Shown here in pieces: positions 1-11,900 of a stretch of DNA of 64,000 bases. The notes below the pieces were generated by a model, which was not told the origin of the DNA, searched no databases, and was given only the letters and a program-made list of their open reading frames with translations. Position 1 is the stretch's first letter. Every line of letters starts with the position of its first letter. This DNA comes from Isoetes taiwanensis (lineage: Eukaryota; Streptophyta; Lycopodiopsida; Isoetales; Isoetaceae). The DNA is taken from NCBI GenBank assembly GCA_021234155.1, contig JAJEKV010000063.1:1026947-1090946 (forward strand), read 5' to 3'. The translations under genes and the position numbers were made by a program.

Positions 1-514
1 TATCCTGGAATAAGAATCAGCAAACGTAAACATTGTGGGGCATTTGCCCCGAATTTATATGCAGATTTGAAGCTCTGAGGGTCCATCCCCATTAGTGTTT
101 GAACCTATTTTCCCAACTCTACCACGTCAGCAAACTAGAGGCGGCAATTTTTTTTTGACCGTCCACTATTCCCATTGAACCTAAAATTGAATTTTGCCAC
201 ATCAGCAAAGGGAAGGCAATTTGCAACTCCAATTTGCAAATCAAACTCGCAGATCTACACAAAACGACAAACCCGCCAGATCAACAAGCAGATCAAACCC
301 GCCAGATCTACACAAAACGACAAACCCGGTTCGCAAACGGGGAATTTAAAAGTGCTAGATGACTTCTGGAAAAAGGGAAGGCAACCCGACCACGTCATCC
401 AAATTCAGGAAAAAAAAAATGCAATACGAACGTAACTTGCAGAACTGGGTTCGCCACATGGCAAAGGCACCTTGAATTCTTGGGCTAATGGGGATGGGGC
501 CCGATTCATCATTA
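1..514. other. No gene seen
   Basis: This stretch has short open frames only, with lysine/threonine-rich low-complexity translations and no recognisable domain. A local repetition of 'cagatctacacaaaacgacaaa' type sequence occurs around 250-325. Nothing else is supportable. Confidence 0.5.
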
Positions 515-640
515 ACCGGTAGGTCCTCGCTTATTTCAGACCCTAGCCATTGGACCTAGAATGGTTTCTGGTTATCACGATAAACCATCGGTTACCTGAT
601 TATATCATGATAAACCATCTGCAGCCTGTTTATGGGCAAA
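515..640 (+). repeat. Dispersed repeat, copy A
   Basis: First of three copies of an anonymous dispersed repeat in this window (others at 1,095-1,262 and, inverted, at 23,760-23,915). The copies share a head like AACCGGYAGGTCCTC, then a 'cagayCCtaGCCatTGGA' block, then several GATAAAC/GTTTATC motifs. This copy carries 'atcacgataaaccat' and 'atcatgataaaccat'. No coding capacity was seen. It is probably a non-autonomous transposable element, but no terminal repeats or target duplication were identified. Confidence 0.5.
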
Positions 641-1094
641 GTTTTGACGGAAAACTTGCCCTACATTTTTTTCCATTTTGTTTGTTCTTGACGGCTGGAT
701 ATGGCAGCCATGGATCTGCCCACTTAAATTGCCTACAAAACATGGATCTGCATCGGAAATCCTGTTCCTGACTGGATTTGCATTGTAGCCAGGCTTCTTG
801 TAGAAGAAAGTTTGATAACTAAGCTTTGTCTCCGGAATTAATCAAACTAGAGTTGTAGAACCATAGCTGCCACTGGGTAAAGAAGGGATGGCATCCAAAT
901 TTTACCGTAAAAACAATTCGATGAGAATGATAATGCCTAAAAACAAACGCTACAATTGATGGCCTACATTGTCCCCATGAATAAACTTGTCAATTAAGAT
1001 TGTCTAATAGTTGATGTATTTGCTCACCTCACACGTTCCTAGGTATTCACTTTGAAAAATCATGATATCTCACTTCTCAAGGATGTTAAATAAC

Positions 1095-1262
1095 TTAAAC
1101 CGGCAGCTCCTCACATGTTTTAGATCCTAGCCGTTGATTCCAGATGGATTATTAGCCATAATTTACATTTAGGTGATAAATGGGCTACGGACTGTTTATC
1201 GTGATAAACAGGCTGCCACGATAAACAGGTTGCGGACTATTTATCAGCCCCTGTTGAAGGTG
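1095..1262 (+). repeat. Dispersed repeat, copy B
   Basis: Second copy of the same family, starting near 'taaccggcagctcctc' and running through 'gatcctagccgttgattcc' to a run of GTTTATC/GATAAAC motifs. It includes the near-perfect palindrome CTGTTTATCGTGATAAACAG. Orientation matches copy A, about 580 bp upstream. No ORF. Confidence 0.55.
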
Positions 1263-3221
1263 TACCTGGCAAACCTTCAACTCAGTGGTTGAGAACCTCC
1301 AGGTTGCTTAAGGCAACCAATCTGTAGCCAAAACCTTGCACAATCAGCTCAAACTAGCTTGTGAACAAGCTGTCCCTAAACAAGAAAAAACTGTCTGCCA
1401 AAAATTATCTGCCAAATGAAGTGGGATGATTGTTTTTTGTTGGGAACAGCTGCAAACAATGCTCGAGGGAGTCCAGAAGATGCTTATAAAAGTCAGAGGC
1501 AAATGGTTGACTAGAGCTAGGTGAAAAATAGCTTCCTGACTGGGTCAATTTTGGGTCAATAACCCTGGCAGAGAGCTAGAATTTGCAGTTGAGACTTTAT
1601 GAGGATATTTTTTCAATTTCTTTCTTTGACACTTTCAACCTAACCTAGAGGACACGTGCATCATGTAGAGACAACAGCAAGTATGCAATAATGTGTACTA
1701 ATGCCATATTTATGGATTTTTTTGTGAGAGTCTGCAACAGAGTTGAAATGGATATCTTGAATTGTGGTTTACACGACTTTTTAGCTTTTAAATGATGGAG
1801 ATGCCTACAAGGGATGAAAAGCAAGCTCTAGATGATTAAAATCTAATATGAAACGCTATTTGACCAGACCTTTTTTGGTTCTTTGAGGAGTTTATGACTG
1901 TACTAATGATGTAGTATTGAACTAACACTTCAGGCTGAGATTTTAGCTAAAGAACAACTTATACAAACCACAGTTGCGTTTTTTGTTGAAATTCAAATGC
2001 TGCTACACAGCACGAATTGAACTAGCAAGACTTGATCTTCAGGAATAGCAAGCATGATCTTCACCAACTTCAAATTTTCATTCAAAGGAGCCTTCAAGAA
2101 TTACAATGAGAGAACTTCCCAACCATTTGACATGGGGAAATTCATAGAATGAAAGAAACAAAGGTAATATATATCTTCAAATGACAATAAAGGACTTTAT
2201 TGCACCAGATCTTCTAGAAATCTGACACAAGGAGGCAGTACAGAGCAAGCAGAGGTCATTCCCAACAGAAGTATGCTGGATTAAATCACTCAAGGCGCTG
2301 GGGTGCTCAAAAAATTTCTGAAACCTCAATGATCTCTTAAATTTGACAATTTCCGGTTAGTTCTTGATAAGGCAGATCGGTTTTTGTCTCTTCCGCCTGT
2401 AAATCACTTCTTGATCTGCAAGTCAATTGGTTGTGGTATAGAAATCATGATTTCTTTCTCAAAGTGAAGCCCCCTTTTCGAATATCCCCTTTATCGTGGC
2501 CTTGCTTTTGTCTGATACTAACAAATGAGTTTTCAACAACTTTTGGCAGATTCTTGGCATTAAAGGGCTAAATCCGGCCGGTTTAATTATGATTTGGCAG
2601 TTGGTTGGGCTAATTTTCCTGATCTTGCCATGATTCTAGAGTTCTTCGCGAAAATGGATATATCCCACAGGCATTAGGCGAAAAATAGGCTTGGTTCCAC
2701 GCGGTTGCATACGGTTGGTTGGAGCGTGACAAGGATTTTGGGGGGTAATTTAACCCAAACATTGGCACCACTAGGGTAGGGCGCGCATGGGCTAGATGAG
2801 GTCAAAATGGGAATCTTTGACCATCATTTTGCATGATTTTTCATGGGCTTTCAGATGAAAAAAACAAATTTCGAAAATAAGCAACTTCATTTTTGGACCT
2901 TTTTTCCATGGTGTGTAAGGACACGTGGCACATGGGTGATGACTAGGCAAATGCTGATGATGTGGCATGGTGAGGTGGAAGGCAAGGTGTCAAAGAAATT
3001 TTCCCTAGGTAAAATCTTGATGAAGTGTGACAAGGTGTGGGTGACACGTGTTGGGTGAGTTGGTGATGATGTGGATGGTGTGTGCATGACTTTTGAAGGT
3101 GAGGTGGCACTAGACATTGATTTCTTTCGAGTAGTCAACTTTGGGACTTTGGGATTTTGTTTTTTAACCTATACTTTGGTCTTGAATTGGTCATGTAATG
3201 GTCTAGTGTAGTGTAATGGTC
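1263..3221. other. No gene seen; GTG-rich low-complexity tract near 2,890-3,110
   Basis: No credible coding region. Frames open on both strands at 2,843-3,138 reflect a skewed GATG/GTGG-rich tract with repeated 'acacgtggcacatg' and 'gatgatgtgg' words, not a protein. Confidence 0.5.
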
Positions 3222-3275
3222 ATATTCTATTCTATTCTATTCTCTTTCTCTTTCTCTTTTAGAGAGAGAGTGTGC
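3222..3275. repeat. Compound microsatellite
   Basis: A TATTC pentamer repeat passes into a CTCTTT hexamer repeat and then AG dinucleotides ('agagagagag'). A TG-rich stretch follows to about 3,360. Confidence 0.85.
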
Positions 3276-4337
3276 TTCTAATGACTTGTCAAGTGCATGT
3301 TCATGGATTATGATGTGTGTGTGTGATGTATATGGTGCATATGTATGAAGCATGTGGTGTGTGAGATTTTGCCCTAGGGAAAAAACTTTGAGCCATGGAA
3401 ATGTGATGAATGAAATGAGGAATGGGTATGAAGGATGAGTATAGATGTGAGCAATGCCTTCTTTAGCCAATATCTCTAAGGTAGTGTGAAAATCTCAAAA
3501 GTTGGCAAGACAACACACTAAAAAAAAAAAAAAAAAAATACTTTTTTTGGGGTCTTCCAATCTTTGACTAGGGGTCTTCTTTCTTTGACTTCCTTTCCAA
3601 CCTTTGACTCAAGTCTTGCTTGCTTTTGCTCACTTGAATGCTCCTTTGAATGTTCTCCATTGGTCTTCAATTTGATGTAAAGATTTGTCTTCATACCTAA
3701 TCCAAATAGAAATGCATTGCAAATATGTTTTGATCTTTTTGTGCTTTCTTGTGAAGTTGCTCTTACATGCTGCCACAAGGTGGCAGCATCATGCTAAACA
3801 AACAGAGGGAGTGTGGAATGGAGATGGTGTTCTTCACATGAGCTTGCCAATGTGGTAGAATGGTTGGCAGCAGTCAAGGAGGAGGCTTGTGTGTATGAGG
3901 AGCAAGGGTGATGGAAGAAAGTTGTTTGAGTGTTCAAATGTACATGAATGAATTAAGTGATGGACCTGCATGACAGAATGATAAATCTGTTAGTACTACG
4001 ACTGCCATATGGAGGTATGGTGGCAGTCTTTGACCTGGTTTTGAATGAAATGGAGATGGAGGAAGGGCTTGTGATGGATTTTGGCCAACTTTGAGCAGAT
4101 TATGTGCTTGTGAGTGCTTTGAAGGGTGGACCTGCATGGTAATGTGTGTGACCTGCCATTGGTTTAAGCATGTTTGGAGCTCCTTTTGCTGCTTTTGCTG
4201 AGAAGTAAACATGATTAGGAAGTAAGGAAAGTGCTGTTTGCATAAACAAGTAAATCTAGGCCTAGTTAAATCTGGTCTAACCTACAACTATCTAGCTTTT
4301 GCAAGCAGGATTATTCAAATAGGCTTAAGGCAACATG
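3276..4337. other. No gene seen
   Basis: Contains a homopolymer A run at about 3,520-3,538. Open frames on the minus strand show no recognisable domain. The right part (from about 3,900) adjoins the end of the gypsy integrase and may include its 3' untranslated region, but no LTR boundary was found. Confidence 0.4.
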
Positions 4338-5740
4338 CTATTGCCAGTACCTCTTTAAGTGAAGGATATTGAAAGGATTTGGCAGTTTCTGGCCATCAGT
4401 GAGATCGTTGAGCCAATAGGAGTCCTTGCCAGCCTCACCAATGATTTCATAGGGTCCTTCCCACAAATTCTCAAACTTCCCTGCAACTTTCTCTCTGGCC
4501 TTGTTCCATTTCAGCACGAGTTCTCCTATCTTCATGGTACCTTGTAATCTGTGAGCAGCTTTGAATGCTGCCACATCCTTAGCCTTTTTCAGCAAGATTG
4601 CATTTTCAACATCATACCTGTGCTCCTCAAGTTGCATCAACCTAATAAACTTGTCTTGCAGCGCATCTTCCATTTTGAGGTTAATAATATGTGCCATTCT
4701 TAAAGAAGGCAACTCTAATTCTATAGGTAAGACAGCTTCAATGCCATAAACCAAACTAAATGGGGTATGCTTGGTGGCATGCTTTATAGTAGTTCTGTAG
4801 GCCCATAATGCATCAGTTAATCTCAAATGCCAGTCTTTTTTGGATATGCTTACTGTTTTTTGCAGAATTGACTTAAAAGTACCTTGTTTGTTGACTCTGC
4901 CTGACCATTTCCTTGGGGATAATATGTTGAACTCTTTGTGTGTTTGATCTTGAGGGTGTAGAGTAGCTGCTCGATCACTTCATTGACAAATTGTGAACCT
5001 CTATCTGATATTAGCTTCAAGGGGATGCCAAATCTGGCACAGATATTTTCATGAAGGAATCTGGCTATTGTTATGGCATTTGCTTGTCTCAATGGCACTG
5101 CTTCTGCCCATTTTGTGAAATAATCTGTGGCTACCAGTATAAATTCATGCTGAGCAGAAGAAGGAGGATCTATAGGCCCTATAAAGTCCAATCCCCAGAC
5201 TTGAAGGGGTCCTGGAGATATTATGGCTGTCAGTGGAGCATGCTGGAGGATTCTCTTTCCAAAGATCTGGCATTTGTGGCAACTTCTAATGTTTTCAAAG
5301 CAGTCTTTGAAGATTGAAGGCCAGTAGTAACCTGACCTGAGTATCTTTTTGGCAGTTGTGTCTGCAGCAAAGTGACCTCCACACACACCCTCATGACAGG
5401 CCTTTAGCACCAACTCTGCCTCAAACTTGTCCACACACCTTAGCAAGACACCTTCTTTGTTTACCCTGCATAAAACATTACCAATTAGCCTAAATTTCTT
5501 GACCTTGTCCTTGAATCTCCTGTTTTGGCTCGGGCTCTGATTCTTTGGCAGCTCTCCTTTTTCAAGGTACTCCCTAATTGCCTGTTGCCAGTCCTCCTCC
5601 TCAAGTAGGTTAATTGTAGCCTCCATGTGAGTGCTATCTAGATCCTCTAAGTCTTCATACTTAAACAAGACATCAGTAAGATAAGAGCTAGGATCCTTAG
5701 ATTTGAGACTTACCTGAATGTCTATATCATAATCTTGCAC
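4338..5740 (-). pseudogene. Ty3/gypsy integrase, frameshifted
   Basis: Integrase inserts retrotransposon cDNA into chromosomes. The first part (5,740-4,850) carries the HHCC zinc finger (HEGVCGGH, then CHKC) and the DDE core: Asp in GLDFIGP, Asp in LISDRGSQF and Glu in GNGQAEST. This frame then ends (LLSQFCKK) and the C-terminal half continues in a different register at 4,826-4,338, starting just before ALWAYRTT. All three catalytic residues are present, so the frame break near 4,830-4,860 is the only visible defect in this domain. The element lacks its upstream pol domains and is not autonomous. Confidence 0.85.
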
Positions 5741-5949
5741 TCTGCAAGCCCACCTGCATAGCTTGGCTTTTTGTGGAGGGGCAGTGAATTTTGCTTCATG
5801 TACACTTGAGTCTTGCTACTTTGGATCAGGTGTCCATGTTTATCACATAAATACATCAAAGCTGCTGCACTCTTCTCAAGCCTAGCATACCTCATTTCAG
5901 TATCAGACCATATTTTGCTGGAGAAAGTTACAATGTCTTCCCCCCTGCA
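5741..5949 (-). pseudogene. RNase H remnant of the gypsy element
   Basis: In one minus frame the DNA reads FSSKIWSDTEMRYARLEKSA followed by ALMYLCDKHGHL. This fits the RNase H region of Ty3/gypsy polyproteins (a Ser..Glu..Tyr...Glu-Lys...Ala-Leu pattern). Stops occur in other frames, and the link to the downstream integrase frame needs a frame change near 5,740. It is only the 3' part of the domain. Confidence 0.6.
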
Positions 5950-7723
5950 TTAAGGCATGGTTTAACGTTTTCAGCTTTTGCAATTGCCTTGTAAGTCATC
6001 TAAAAGCCAATCTCATGCAAATACAGCTGCCCAAAGATGAAAGAGCGCATAGATCTTACCTTGTTTCAGCCTTGCTTTTTCTTTTTCCCCCAAATGCATT
6101 CCGTGGCATCTGAATGCATCATAAATTTGTCATGTTGCACTGTACAAGCTCACTAACGACCAGCTTACCAGGCATCTAAGATTTGATGAACTTATGTGCT
6201 GAACGATGCTTTCCAGGAGACCTATCCTCTCCGAATAATCAGGTAAGAATTTCGTGCTGCACCTTGAACTTTCTGCACCTGTATTACATCATTCAAGGTC
6301 TCATTTATTTTCATCAGAAAACGACTTGGATCTGCTTATTTCTGTTTAGATCTTGCATAACAGGTTGTTCGAGTTGAAGTACATGGTCTTCTGCTTTAAG
6401 TGGAGGGCGATTAAGCAGGTTTTAAGCACTTATCTATTACCATATCTCTTGTTTATGAGACAAAGACATCGCTGGCTAAAGAGGTAATGTTTATTTTTGA
6501 AAAGCTTATTTTTGAAGATGTAAATATTAAGCTTTTTCTTTTAAACAGATAGAAGGAAGATCATGCAAACCTTAGGATACATGAGAAAAAGTACTTGGAT
6601 CTTGAGGTCCAAGCATTTTTCTAGCACATGTATAAATCCAACATTTTTCTAGCACAGATACAGGGGAAATGAATGGAAAAACAGGTCGTGCAATAGGGCC
6701 CTAGAAAGCCAGAATTCGCCACCAAAGGGACCCCAATTTAGGAGCAATCATAGCTATTTCTCTGGCTGGAGTTGGACAAAGAAGTCTAAGCAAAGATTTA
6801 GGTGCAGATGTATCATAGTTGTTTTGTTAAGTTTAGATTTAGGAGAATCTCTACTTTATTCTTTATATTCTTCTATTTCATCATGTGTTTGAGAAGCACG
6901 AGAACAAGGATCACTTTGAAGATTGCATAAGAAAGTTCTTTGGTGATGTACTGGCTGTCCGAGATAATTCTAGTTTTTTGGAACTACAATTCATCTTTAA
7001 TATGATCAGGTCTCTCTACTTCCCTAGCTTTGATGGCATACACAATTGTGTTGCCTCTACTACAAGATGCTGGTTTGATATTTCGCCACTCAAAGTTTTC
7101 TTAGCTCTTCTATTTTTGCTATTTGATAAGCTTTATTGCAGGAATTATTTGCTATTATGTGACCATGTGACCATAGGAAATGTAATGAAATAGGACACGT
7201 TTATTTTCACTCACTGTTTCTATTGTGCAAGGATGCTGGTTTGACATCCCAACACAGAAAAAAGCATCTTTCACCTTTTTGAAGTTTGTGTGCAAATCCG
7301 ATGCTCTTTCGTTGTATTATAGTTGAACTAAAAGAGATTCATAAACTATTCTTTCTTATAGGCAATCACTTAATAGCCATAGAATTTTGTAATTAAAGTG
7401 ACAGTGGTTCTACAACACCTAGATATTTGATTAAGATATAAGATTTGGACTGTTATGCAACTCTAGTATAATTTGGCACATTGATGCCATTCGGTAATAA
7501 TTGTAAATATCTATATGCACTAATATTCCATGAATCTTTTAACACATGAAGAATGAAACTGGTAGGTGTGGCCTCTAAGATTCTCACTTATAAATACGGA
7601 GCCGATAAATCTGGTCTGGCTAAGGTTATCCTTGTCAGAACTAGATGTCTAGCCCTTGTCTTTGGATTCTGGCTTTGGCCTTGTCTTTGGACTAAGGATT
7701 GGACTTGTCATCGTATATTTGCT
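5950..7723. other. No gene seen
   Basis: AT-rich sequence with only short frames. The longest on the plus strand (6,885-7,193) is Leu/Phe-rich and matches nothing known. A short local duplication ('atttttctagcaca') lies near 6,610-6,660 and another ('gatgctggtttgaya') near 7,067 and 7,229. Confidence 0.45.
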
Positions 7724-7858
7724 TTCTCAGGAAAGCAAAAGTGTATTCCGGAATACACTTTTGCTTTTTCTGAGAATCCAAAGTGTATTCTCGAATACAA
7801 GTTTGTTTTTTAAAAAAGCAAAAGTGTATTCCAGAATACACCTTTGTTTTTACATTTT
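7724..7858. repeat. Tandem cluster of three palindromes
   Basis: Three successive hairpin-forming units share the core AGTGTATTCnnGAATACA. The first (7,732-7,767) is a perfect 36-bp palindrome whose left half is AAAGCAAAAGTGTATTCC, extended by CTCAG/CTGAG on the two sides. The second (about 7,780-7,804) and third (about 7,812-7,858) are imperfect versions. Frames opening here on both strands are by-products of the palindromes. Confidence 0.8.
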
Positions 7859-10141
7859 TTGTTTTATGTGTCCTAGTGTTCATTTGTTTATTTGATTATT
7901 TTTAGAACGTCATAACATGTCAAACGTGTTTGATGGAACAACCAATTGTGGAGACTTGGGACAGATAATCAGTTGCAACGTCTGATGAGCGTATTGTTCA
8001 ATACGCACCAAATTTTGAGGGTGCCAAATTAATGTACTGAAAAAATTTAAAGAAATAAATATTATTTTTTCTTTTCTATTTTGATGTTTTTGATATCTCA
8101 CTTTCGAAGATTATGTATTCATATCTAGATTTTGCCATTTCAAGGGTGTTTCTTTGTAAAAAACAAACTTGTCACTTAACGAAGAGCCAAAATGAGGGGG
8201 AAAAAAAACTGAACCTTTTCAAATTCTCAAGTTTATCCCAAAAAGGCCATTTTTTAAAGGACGATGCTTTTTTAAAGGGAATCTTTGAAACGGGAGTTCT
8301 GCAACACTCCCGTTTAATTTGCGACCTTGTTCATAACCACCTCGAAGGGTGGGATCACCATATCAAACAAAAAAGATATCCTACCCAGGTTCAGACTCAT
8401 GAGGATCAACTAATGGCTTAGGCTTCCAGAAGTAAATGCAGACAGGAATCATGGCAATGGATTTGACTGGCATAAGGACATGGATGTTGGGTAGTCCACT
8501 CCATCTGCCCCTCCTATGCATACTTTGTAGATAGGCTGATAAGTCTTGGGACTTGACCGTAGCCTGCCAGGGACATAGTCAAAAGGACTACTCCTGGGTT
8601 GCATCTTCCCAGTCCCGATGAGGCAGGAGGAGATCACTCTTCTCCAGAAGGTCCATGCCAACTATAGGCGAGCTAGAGGGCCATGGTTCTCACATGTCCG
8701 TACATAACTTCAACCCCACTGAGAAGACGCATCACCTAGGAGGTGTCGAGTCCATACCTTACCCGCACTCAGTAGTAAGGTATTAGGCCTAGCCCACAAT
8801 GTTCCACCAGTAGACGCTACACATCAGGGGATCAATTATAGCTGGACAAGCCTTCCTTGTCAGCCAGTCTAGCCTCGCCGCCCACAGCTAGGCATGCTGT
8901 GCTGTCACATTAATTGGAAATTAATGGGCTAATCTAGAATCATCAACTAAGAAGGCTCTGGGTCTCTACCCCCCTTCCCAATACACAAGAGATACGCACA
9001 GAATGTAATACAACATCATCATCCAACTGAATCCAAATACAAAAATATAGAATTAATCTATCTATTCTAATCATACATGATTAGTTTTCCTTAATTAGTT
9101 CAAACACTAGACGGGGTTCTTGTGCTCGAGAGGTCATCTAGGGCCAAGACCATACACAAATCTGGCCTTTTAACAGTCGAGAAGCATGTATTGGAGGTCA
9201 CTGTCAGCATTTACCGGATCCTTGGCTGACTTCGATGCCCTCAGGCTACGACAACAATCGAATTGAGCTCTGAATGGAGACGGCACCTCGAGATTTGAGC
9301 TTGGCGGCTGCTGAGACGTGAGGATATGATCAACGCTTATCCCAGTGGATGCTTCTAGGCTAGAATCCAAAAAGGAAAATTTTTAGAGTTCCTGCCTTTT
9401 CAGGGCCATTCTTTAGGCCACGTTTCTAGGCTGGAAACTACTGGGCCTTGAGGCTCAATGGGGTGCTGCTATGTGGCGACAAGGGTTATGTTCACATGTT
9501 CAATAGGCCATGTACAACATAATGGTCTCCAATGGTTGTAAGCCAGGTACAACCCTTTATAATACAGTGTACATGTCGGTTACGATGACATGTACTAGTG
9601 ACATGGCAGTATAATATACGTATTAATATCGTATATTATCCACCTTGAATTGATGTCGTCTGCGACATCCAAGTCTCCCCACCTTGTAACCTGCATGATG
9701 CCTATTAGACTCGCAACATGCATGTAAAAATTACAATCATCTTAACATACTATTTCCGGTCATGATCCACAAAATTTAACAAAATGTTAAGGTCATTATT
9801 ATGCCTTAAGTTTACATATCAATCACAATTACTATAATCTGAAAAATTGCAAAAGTTCACAATAGCTTTGACTCTCCTTGTAGCACATAGTGTGAGTTTA
9901 TGTGTTACAAGTATTCGCGGTGCAACCCCCTTGCCAAATATCCATTATGTTGTCAAATGGATGCATTTACTTGTGGAAGACGCTACATGGGTCTTCCAAT
10001 TAGATCTTGAGAAGCAGTACTCACATGTGGAGCAATACAAAGATCAACTCGTACCGAAGTAGTTGACACCAAATCTATAGGTGAATGGAAAAGGTAGATT
10101 AAAGTCTACTTTCGATGAGATGGAAGTAGACACCCTTGAGA
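7859..10141. other. No gene seen; probable decayed repeats
   Basis: No protein domain was recognised. The stretch 9,440-9,660 contains repeated 'acatg' words and AT-rich 'tataatatacgtattaatatcgtatatta', which looks like retroelement LTR or UTR material, but no boundaries can be proved. Sequence up to 10,141 continues across the LTR element at 15,528, so both were one block before insertion. Confidence 0.4.
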
Positions 10142-10146
10142 GATAT

Positions 10147-11747
10147 TGTGACGGGCCTGGCCAGTTAACCTTTATGGTAACTGGAGATCCCATCAATCTC
10201 GACCATTGGATCTACTTAAGCTTAAAAACTTAAGAAATTAGCTCATGCATCCGCAACAATAACACTTAGGTAAAGAATTTAATCTTTATATCAATATTCC
10301 AAGGTCCCAAAAACTATTCCCCCATAACCAATAATAATCTTATCATGCTACATCCATTAACTTAGCAATTATAGTTTCAACCCAGTTCTAGTAATAATCA
10401 ACAAGTTTGTTTATTTGTTAGTTACACTCCAGAGCCTCTTGCACATCTGCTTACACCATCAACAATGGGGTTAGTCACACGGACTAAGTGGGGATCGGGG
10501 ATCTAGGATGTCTAGCATCAACAATACAAAGCATTAACCTAGAACAACAGCCCTAACCTTACCGTAGCCTCTCGCCCAAATCCAAGTATCTAGTCCAACA
10601 AGCATGACCAATGCAACTTAATTCCAACAAAGAAGACCACATATATAATAACCAAGCAATCATAGCATCAACATTGCAACCAATATTCCTCACGAATGCG
10701 AGCAAGGTCAACTCGGGTGATCGGGCCGGTGACATAGAGGCGGGTAACCACGTGTGTACACACCCATCCACGCCAAGGCGTCCGGCGTGGAGGACCACTT
10801 AATTGTGCATGACGTTGTACCATACGGTTACCAACGCCCGATGTTCAAATAATACTATTTACATAGCACTGTGCAATAACCGCGAAGTCTAGACCATCGC
10901 ACCTAGACTCGACCCGCAGGTCTATATCAAAGAATTATACTACACATAGATCACAATACTATGAATTCCACCCAATATCAGCTAGGCACATTTCCATATC
11001 AAATTTACCTTAGAAATTCCATAATTTACACCTCATGCAACAAAGGAAATCCAGTTATACGCTCGTATAAACATTACTATCTCTACCATGCAACATGCAA
11101 TGCCCGGTGCTTAAGCAAAATACAACCTTCACTAATATCTTATTACTTTTAACTAGATCAACTTCCTTCAAATTACTACTTATAACCTTAATGACGAAGG
11201 CTTCCATAACCCTGCTAACTAGTTTAAATTCTCAAGACCCATTCCCATTTAGTAATACCCCTAGCATATATTTTCCCTTTACTAATTTAGTTATTTCCAA
11301 AGGGTTTGGATATACAACTAGCTACCTTGTTAACTACACATCCCCTAATCATAAACACTAGAAAACCCCAGGTGTAAGGCTTGATCCCCACCTGGAAATC
11401 CCGCTTGCTTCTTCTGCACTCCCAGCAACGCTCCCAGATCTCTGCACGCAACTCGCTCCTTCAGCAATCCATCTGCAATCTATCTCCTTCCGAATGCTTC
11501 ACCATCACATAAAAGACTTCTTTCCCATAAAAAACTCCTTCCCAAGAAATCCAGAATAATATTGTTGCGCTTTATATAACTTAGCAATGCCCTTGCATGC
11601 ATGCATGCACACACTGCATGCATGGACACATTGCATGCATGTATTCCTAGCACATAATCATTTATTTTACCATTGAAAATGCACTCTTATATAATGGCAA
11701 CGTTACTTACATCTTAATGTTGGTGCTAGGTTGCTAGGTCCGTTACA
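10147..11747 (-). repeat. 3' LTR of the LARD-like element
   Basis: Runs on the plus strand from TGTGACGGGCC to GGTCCGTTACA and is near-identical over its length to 13,919-15,522. Differences are clustered at CAG/CTG positions of the other copy. A GCATGC-rich tract ('gcatgcatgcatgcac') lies near its right end. Confidence 0.92.
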
Positions 11748-11763
11748 ATCTCTCCTCCAAAAA
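11748..11763 (-). promoter_or_regulatory. Polypurine tract of the LARD-like element
   Basis: Read on the minus strand, TTTTGGAGGAGAGAT abuts the start of the 3' LTR, the expected position for plus-strand DNA priming in an LTR element. Confidence 0.65.
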
Positions 11764-11863
11764 TTCAACCCATGTCCTCATGGGTGCATCTTAGAGCACT
11801 CATGAAAAATCCAGTTTGTATCTCCCTTTGTGACATCTTTCTTGGAACAAACCCAACCATTGA

Positions 11864-11865
<2 letters not shown>

Positions 11866-11897
<32 letters not shown>
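11866..11897. repeat. Poly(T) tract
   Basis: Thirty-two consecutive T residues inside the internal region of the LTR element (poly(A) in element sense). Length may be unreliable. Confidence 0.9.

Positions 11898-11900
<3 letters not shown>

Larger units (their letters stand above)
4338..5949 (-). mobile_element. Ty3/gypsy retrotransposon fragment (RNase H end plus integrase)
   Basis: Minus-strand remnant of a Ty3/gypsy polyprotein containing the end of RNase H and nearly all of integrase. The part after the integrase core (reading ALWAYRTT, then LVYGIEAVLPIE, ending NILHLKRYWQ) resembles non-chromoviral Tat-type plant elements. No chromodomain follows. Both sides are truncated: protease and reverse transcriptase are missing beyond 5,949 and no LTRs were recognised. 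Lineage assignment is from remembered family motifs and is moderately confident. Confidence 0.85.

Noticed and set aside
7724-7858. CRISPR-like array
   Set aside because: Only three unequal palindromic units without spacers of constant length, in a plant nuclear context.
7692-7895. Overlapping open frames on both strands at the palindrome cluster
   Set aside because: Both strands read alike because the DNA is palindromic; composition (Cys, Phe, Thr repeats) reflects the hairpins.
11584-11632. GCATGC repeats as RY seed-gene promoter elements
   Set aside because: They lie inside the LTR and recur in the partner LTR, so they belong to the retroelement.
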